A stretch of DNA of 64,000 nucleotides, taken from Sisyra terminalis. Its lineage: Eukaryota; Arthropoda; Insecta; Neuroptera; Sisyridae. The stretch is taken from contig OY292275.1 of the NCBI GenBank assembly GCA_958496175.1, forward strand, positions 27,939,001 through 28,003,000, given 5' to 3'. Both the position numbers and the translations under genes were made by a program. Shown piece after piece: positions 62,301 through 64,000 of this stretch. A model generated the notes under the pieces. The model ran no database searches and was not told the origin of the DNA. It was given only the letters and a program-made list of their open reading frames with translations. Numbering within the stretch: position 1 is the stretch's first letter; each line of letters opens with the position of its first letter.

Positions 62301-62815
62301 CGCCATCTTTCCATTTTTATTTATTATAAAGAGAAGTGTTTTTATTATTTTCATAATATAAAATGATATTGTAGAAATTTGTTTCACTTTTTGTCTCAAG
62401 AAAATGTAAAATTTTGCTGTTCAAAAAGTATAACAAGAAAGTTGTACAAGAACAAACGAAACATTGGAAACGGAAACAACATGTACAAACTTGAACTTGT
62501 TCAAAGTTTTCCAACAACAAAAAGTTTATTATTTAGAGATATAATATTTTCCTTCAATATTTTCCAACATGTTTTTTATTCAACTAGACAAATATAAATT
62601 TTCTTAAATAAATGTTGCAAAATACATATTTATCAATGCATTTAAATACTTACCGCCTTGTAAAGATGGATAAATGAAGAAGGACGGTTCTTGTACCCAA
62701 GATACAATACGAACAAGATCTTTGACAAAAGATGGTACAACACACCGTAAAACTGCAGTGCATCCGCGTGCAGCGCCTAACACTTCGACATCAACTTTAA
62801 ATGCTTGGGTAACCA
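41093..62815 (-). CDS. Dscam2, cell-adhesion receptor (5' part outside window)
   Basis: A homophilic neuronal adhesion and guidance receptor of the immunoglobulin superfamily. Twenty-four coding exons are visible; 23 are used per transcript because two alternatives encode Ig7. All donor and acceptor phases agree, and the joined frame is 1,766 residues plus stop. Numbering from the first window codon: Ig2 1-103, Ig3 to about 200, Ig4 to 291, Ig5 to 390, Ig6 to 481, Ig7 to 576, Ig8 to 674, Ig9 to about 770, FN1 to about 870, FN2 to 978, FN3 to 1081, FN4 to about 1190, Ig10 to about 1275, FN5 to about 1370, FN6 to 1462, transmembrane helix about 1485-1507, cytoplasmic tail to 1766. Ig1 and the signal peptide lie beyond 64000. 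The two-exon Ig7 choice identifies Dscam2 rather than Dscam1; Dscam3 or Dscam4 are less likely. Confidence 0.95.
41407..41497 (-). CDS. Dscam2: cytoplasmic exon 4
   Basis: Encodes IYHGAQSSTSSDISPMSEQK and SLPRRGRS. Starts in phase 1 after GGTTTCAG, ends in phase 2 at GTAAAA. Confidence 0.9.
41573..41705 (-). CDS. Dscam2: cytoplasmic exon 3
   Basis: Encodes QSTKSQARRRRKTDVESDDS, then DSESDADQLTSSRTESSNQL. A basic ARRRRK patch next to an acidic Ser-rich run, resembling a nuclear-localisation-like patch with CK2-type sites; function not shown. Confidence 0.92.
42341..42510 (-). CDS. Dscam2: cytoplasmic exon 2
   Basis: Encodes TSEDISPYATFQLSEPSTLP and ends NAQRSSPYYNI. SPYATFQL and SPYYNI carry tyrosines in contexts seen in Dscam tails, candidate phosphorylation and SH2 sites (inference). 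Confidence 0.93.
42594..42722 (-). CDS. Dscam2: cytoplasmic exon 1
   Basis: Encodes RQARPPKETLDNQHNAEAQR, EQRERYYATIHKVALQAGTE. A basic and charged juxtamembrane stretch with a YYATI motif. Joins in frame on both sides. Confidence 0.92.
42781..42921 (-). CDS. Dscam2: transmembrane exon
   Basis: Encodes a short Pro-rich stalk (EPPPPDLMKRGSDIPPFYTD), then the helix VIIPTLVAGLALFVSLIIAI with LCWKN at its inner edge. There is a single copy here, whereas Dscam1 has two alternative transmembrane exons. Confidence 0.95.
42990..43133 (-). CDS. Dscam2: end of FN6
   Basis: Encodes SNALKPQRRFLITGLLPATE, YQVKVEAHNIAGLASQIYSF and a TLTREG stalk. Ends in phase 1 at GTATAT. Confidence 0.95.
43190..43439 (-). 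CDS. Dscam2: FN5 end and FN6 start
   Basis: Encodes GLLCGTTYHLYLTAHNKIGS, then SPGTPAHAAFLSPNSTSVVL and RLHVWPDNGCPLLYFIIQYR. The WPDNGCP motif is a conserved Dscam FN6 feature. Confidence 0.96.
43501..44131 (-). CDS. Dscam2: FN4 end, Ig10, FN5 start
   Basis: A large exon. FN4 strands (HVDYQFWLTASTRVGEGQSS), then Ig10 (GSVALPCLAVGQPHREWSRG and SGNYTCHVDNGQGQDKLVYN), then the FN5 start (SSSILLHWKAGLTGGAPLKG). The Ig domain inserted between FN4 and FN5 is diagnostic of the DSCAM family. Confidence 0.97.
44188..44305 (-). CDS. Dscam2: FN4, first half
   Basis: Encodes PGAPADIKVVISSPNSLYIS and WLPPKETNGIITKYNLYM. PGAPADIK and SWLPP are typical of Dscam FN4. Confidence 0.95.
44359..44514 (-). CDS. 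Dscam2: FN3 domain 3, second half
   Basis: Encodes NDEMETRKTTALTAVIAGLR, KFTNYSMQVLAYTRVGDGVL, ending CQTSED. The LxxxTxYSxxVxAxTxxGxG pattern is the FN3 E-G region. Confidence 0.95.
44579..44731 (-). CDS. Dscam2: FN3 domain 3, first half
   Basis: Encodes PSMPPEDVRCASLTSQSLQV, SWQPPPAAHCNGILQGYKLN. The PPEDVRC and SWxPPP signatures match Dscam FN3 domain 3. Confidence 0.95.
44797..45276 (-). CDS. Dscam2: end of FN1 and FN2
   Basis: Encodes TWQQIEYKDPPLQFAALIED, then the FN3 signature LKPATRYTFRVIAEGPAGRS, then a whole second FN3 domain (LLITWLPPLPELRHGDIQGF and TRYTIVAQAFNQVGPGPLSE). An Asp/Gly-rich loop (GDGEDGGGE) lies inside FN2. Confidence 0.96.
45332..45763 (-). CDS. Dscam2: Ig9 and first half of FN1
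   Basis: Encodes TATLQCDVNGDKPITVVWQR and SGAYFCQASNMYGTDKQLVQ (Ig9), then PPLSPQNLEAAMISSRSINL with KWQHKS, the first FN3 strand pair, ending QFRESD in phase 1. Confidence 0.96.
45829..46122 (-). CDS. Dscam2: Ig8
   Basis: Encodes PPRWIIEPTDVSVERNRHVA, VALHCQAQGVPTPTVVWKKA and GFYLCQANNGIGTGIGKVIQ. The PPRWIxEP and NGIGxG signatures are typical of Dscam Ig8. Confidence 0.96.
46123..46656. other. Dscam2 intron after the Ig7 choice
   Basis: 534 nt. The part 46200-46460 is less AT-rich and more complex than other introns of this window, so it may hold splicing-control sequence. This rests on composition only. Confidence 0.35.
46657..46941 (-). CDS. Dscam2: alternative Ig7 exon, downstream copy (10B position)
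   Basis: Also 285 nt with the same phases. It encodes VPPIIEPFSFQDGLSEGMRT, then VCGVSRGDPPLVVSWLKDAR and DYTCVASNPAAEVRYTAKLQ, a complete Ig7. Both copies start VPP and end at a split Val codon of the Ig8 exon, so they are paralogous alternatives. Acceptor CTATTCCAG, donor GTAAAG. Position relative to Drosophila 10B is by order only. Confidence 0.93.
47025..47309 (-). CDS. Dscam2: alternative Ig7 exon, upstream copy (10A position)
   Basis: 285 nt. It encodes VPPKLSPFYAEDTLHVGDRA, then SLTCSVTKGDLPLTISWRKD, with NYTCLVRNMAAEVSHTQQLL near the end, a complete Ig domain. It starts after GTACTTGCAG and ends at GTAATC; phase 1 on both sides, as in the downstream copy. Drosophila Dscam2 makes two isoforms by choosing between two such Ig7 exons (established). 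The choice changes homophilic specificity. Clearly more GC-rich than neighbouring introns. Confidence 0.93.
47310..48482. other. Dscam2 intron upstream of the Ig7 choice
   Basis: 1.2 kb. It contains a 646-bp inverted-repeat insertion with a 10-bp target duplication (47526-48191). No third Ig7 exon seen. Confidence 0.7.
47536..48181. mobile_element. 646-bp inverted-repeat element with 10-bp target duplication
   Basis: The ends are AGTGTCCGACCGAACTTCAG and, reverse-complemented, AGTGTCCAACCGAAACTAGT, each followed by GGTTTCGG-type repeats. It is flanked on both sides by the exact direct repeat AGAAAATAAT (47526-47535 and 48182-48191). A 9-10 bp duplication is typical of Mutator-like elements. 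The interior is AT-rich and non-coding. A relative is at about 25685. Confidence 0.85.
48483..48755 (-). CDS. Dscam2: Ig6
   Basis: Whole Ig domain: LTLKCPVAGYPIEEIRWERA and DSGVYTCWARNKQGHSARRS. It ends in phase 1 (G then GTATGC). The split Val codon is completed equally well by either Ig7 exon. Confidence 0.95.
48808..49104 (-). CDS. Dscam2: Ig5
   Basis: A whole Ig domain: VSLKCSATGNPTPQISWTLD with Cys and Trp, then DGGEYSCTAENRAGRTSHSA. Starts after TTTTTTTCAG and ends in phase 1 at GTATTTG. Confidence 0.95.
49566..49768 (-). CDS. Dscam2: Ig4, main part
   Basis: Encodes CMISSHGGGPHLVTWYKDGR and GMYQCIVRRAEGDTAQAAAE, giving both Ig cysteines and the Trp of Ig4. Ig1-Ig4 form the horseshoe in Dscam structures (family knowledge). 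Confidence 0.95.
49829..50071 (-). CDS. Dscam2: Ig3 end and Ig4 start
   Basis: Encodes WYTHSGVEPALVLPGPRIRQ, then GGVYRCSASNAGGEASAELR (second Ig3 Cys), then the Ig4 A-strand VEIVPPLLSIHMGG. It starts with the second and third bases of an Arg codon after TTTTTTCAG. Confidence 0.95.
51488..52160. mobile_element. Pogo/Tc1-like inverted-repeat element
   Basis: The ends GTGCAGCTATCC and, reverse-complemented, GTACAGCTGTAGC are inverted and flanked by TA on both sides (51486-51487 and 52161-52162). Both sides carry repeated AACACGG(T) motifs. TA flanks and this layout suit pogo/Tc1-mariner non-autonomous elements. An open minus frame over 51478-51759 has no recognised domain. Confidence 0.5.
53440..53837 (+). 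mobile_element. Putative solo LTR 1
   Basis: Resembles an insect LTR: TCTAGAACAATCC, then a TATA box in GGTATATAAAAGACG, then a poly(A)-signal-rich region (GGGTAATAAAATAAATAG) and a downstream edge AAAAACGTAACAAT. The 3' half is shared with about 60480-60660. No internal region or second LTR nearby. Confidence 0.4.
54471..54588 (-). CDS. Dscam2: Ig3, first half
   Basis: Encodes EHRGIVSPVIVEHTGTVHVS and LLCVAQGCPSPEYR, with the first Ig Cys. This is the position of the variable exon 6 array in Dscam1; only one copy is seen here. Acceptor TTTCAG, donor GTACCG. Confidence 0.93.
54589..58244. other. Dscam2 intron before Ig3
   Basis: 3.7 kb, AT-rich. No additional Ig exon seen. A tRNA-derived SINE-like copy lies at about 56735-56865. 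Confidence 0.6.
56735..56865 (+). repeat. tRNA-derived SINE-like copy 3
   Basis: AGTGGCCAAGTGCTCTAGGT resembles an A box and D arm, and TTGATTCGATTCTC a B box, in Leu/Ser-tRNA-like spacing. A TAATGATTAATTACAACAA body follows. Inside a Dscam2 intron, antisense to the gene. Confidence 0.45.
58245..58391 (-). CDS. Dscam2: Ig2, second half
   Basis: Encodes DGKYHQLPTGELLIHNLEFS and YRCRTMHRLSRQVVVSSPAN, with the second Ig Cys (YRC). It is split from the first half by a 4.3-kb intron, as in other arthropod Dscams. Confidence 0.95.
59540..59765 (+). pseudogene. LINE reverse-transcriptase C-terminal remnant
   Basis: With a frameshift, the plus strand reads a decayed VWSPLPY then GWTLTPKLEDKITALKTW. 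This is the WSVLLYGxExWTLTxxxxxKLxAFExW region after the reverse-transcriptase domain of non-LTR retrotransposons. Antisense to Dscam2, inactive. Confidence 0.65.
60340..60660 (+). mobile_element. Putative solo LTR 2
   Basis: Shares with the segment at 53440 an ACTGTTGTAAATAAAT stretch, GTGTAATAAAATAAAT and an AAAAACGTAACA edge. The 5' part is diverged. Likely the same LTR family; borders uncertain. Confidence 0.35.
62056..62187. mobile_element. Short inverted-repeat element family B, copy 4
   Basis: Left TGTATATTTTTATCAAAG and right ATTCATGAGTGAAAATACTA match the family ends seen at 5728. Shorter and more decayed than the other copies. Confidence 0.35.
62654..62815 (-). CDS. Dscam2: Ig2, first half
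   Basis: Encodes VVTQAFKVDVEVLGAARGCT through AVLRCVVPSF and IVSWVQEP, with the Ig Cys and Trp. It corresponds to the exon 4 position of Dscam1, which is an array there but single here. It starts in phase 1 after CTAG and ends at GTAAGT. Confidence 0.93.
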
Positions 62816-64000
62816 CTAGAAAAAAGAAATTGTCATTAATGCATTTTAGTTACACTTACATATTATTATATGTTCGTTTATAATTGCAAACGGATAGCAA
62901 GTGAGTAACAAAATTTCGAATATTTCTCGGTTTACGGGTTTTATAAACCCTAGAGTTAGAGTCTCGAAAAGCTTTAAAAGTGACGATGCGTAACTAATTT
63001 GTTTACATAAAGTCTAGGTATATATTCAAAGCTAAAAACATTCAAAAGTGTGTTTTATAGATTAAACCATAAAGATACATAAAATTATGAAGTATTTGTG
63101 AAAACCTAAGTAAAATTATTTCAATAAATAAAACTGTTTTGTAAACCCCCTTGATAAATATTTTACAGGTTTCCTTAATTAAAAGGTACAGTATTTTCCC
63201 TATAGTTTTTTTTATTCTATATAGACATATGACGGTGTCATTCTCTAAGATTCTCAATTCATTTTGTATATACATTTGAAAAGTAATATTTCCAAACTAG
63301 TTTCTGTGTTTTTTTTTCAAAAGATATTTATATTCAAAACTGCACTTATTGCAACCCTATGCAGATTGTGCAGTTTATTTGAAAATAAAAAAAAAATATT
63401 CAAAATAAAATCCATATAAACTAACCGGATATTCTAATTCAATTGGTAATGACTTTATTAATATCGGAAGGTATTTTTTTATTGTTAAATGAATTATTAA
63501 CAAAATGCGACAAATTAGTTTTTAAATTAGTAAATTTTCATTAAAATGGTTTAAATTTAACACAAGGAGGTATTGACTGAATGTGCATGTGCATTGTTAA
63601 TATTTGGGTGTTGGTTTTATCTAGGTCAAGCGAACAAAATAGCGAGGCTAGCGAAAATAGGTAATACAAAAAAAATTATTCAAGCTTTTAAATAAAAAAA
63701 AAATGTTCGAATTGTAATGTAATTTCGAAACGTTTTTAACTTTTTCGTTCTATTGAAGATCTGACAATTATGCAATTACTTTAAATCGTAATGATAAGTC
63801 AAGTGGAAAGCATTTACCAGCATTTACCTTCGCTATTAATTCGCAAGATAGCTTGACTTATTACTGCTTTATATATAATTTCAGTGTGCCTCATTGAATA
63901 ATTCAATTTCCTCTAAGCTTTTATATGACGCAAAGAAATAGTGCTTTGTTAATTGTTTTTCGCGCAGCAATTGTATCAGATAATTATATTTGTTAAATTT
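62816..64000. other. Dscam2 intron, upstream end of window
   Basis: AT-rich. No Ig1 or signal-peptide exon is visible on the minus strand here, so those exons must lie beyond the window. Confidence 0.7.

Larger units (their letters stand above)
58392..62653. other. Dscam2 intron between Ig2 halves
   Basis: 4.3 kb, searched for extra Ig2 exons; none seen. It contains a LINE remnant (about 59540-59765), an LTR-like segment (about 60340-60660) and a family B inverted-repeat relic (about 62056-62187). Confidence 0.6.

Noticed and set aside
1..64000. CRISPR arrays, operons, prophage or bacterial systems
   Set aside because: No spaced direct repeats or clustered intronless ORFs; spliced animal genes dominate the window.

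Overview
The window is a gene-sparse, strongly AT-rich stretch of an insect (at least arthropod) nuclear genome. The evidence is GT-AG introns, protein-coding exons that match arthropod Dscam domain by domain, and introns and intergenic DNA full of decayed transposons. Nothing prokaryotic, viral or organellar was seen. The species cannot be fixed from the sequence.

Plus strand, about 3.15-30.9 kb: one gene split over long introns encodes a small secreted-then-anchored protein, namely signal peptide, one fibronectin type III (FN3) domain, a linker rich in Pro, Ser and Gly, one transmembrane helix and a cytoplasmic tail. All exon phases agree. Three 3' exons in the same phase give three alternative cytoplasmic tails (26, up to 35 or 110 residues). 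The leader carries five upstream ORFs. I do not recognise the gene by name.

About 30.6-41.1 kb: a convergent intergenic region with a LINE reverse-transcriptase remnant, one of two twin 175-bp inverted-repeat elements, an LTR-like segment and a mariner transposase remnant.

Minus strand, 62.8-41.1 kb: most of a Down syndrome cell adhesion molecule gene, read from the first half of Ig2 to the stop codon (23 coding exons per transcript, about 1,766 residues). The order is Ig2-Ig9, FN1-FN4, Ig10, FN5-FN6, transmembrane helix and cytoplasmic tail. Ig7 is encoded by two adjacent 285-nt exons of identical phase, separated by only 83 nt. This is the 10A/10B arrangement known for Drosophila Dscam2, so I call the gene Dscam2. 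No Dscam1-type exon arrays were seen for Ig2, Ig3 or Ig7. The Ig1 and signal-peptide exons lie beyond position 64000.

The rest is introns and intergenic DNA holding miniature inverted-repeat elements (several with clear terminal repeats or target-site duplications), three tRNA-derived SINE-like copies, LTR-like segments, and LINE, mariner, Harbinger-like, pogo-like and hAT-like relics. The best leads are the architecture of the Dscam2 Ig7 switch (short intron, GC-only hairpin beside the 5' splice site, nearby inverted-repeat insertion) and the three-way tail choice plus a stop-free 60-nt intron in the FN3 gene. I found no wholly unknown multi-gene system.
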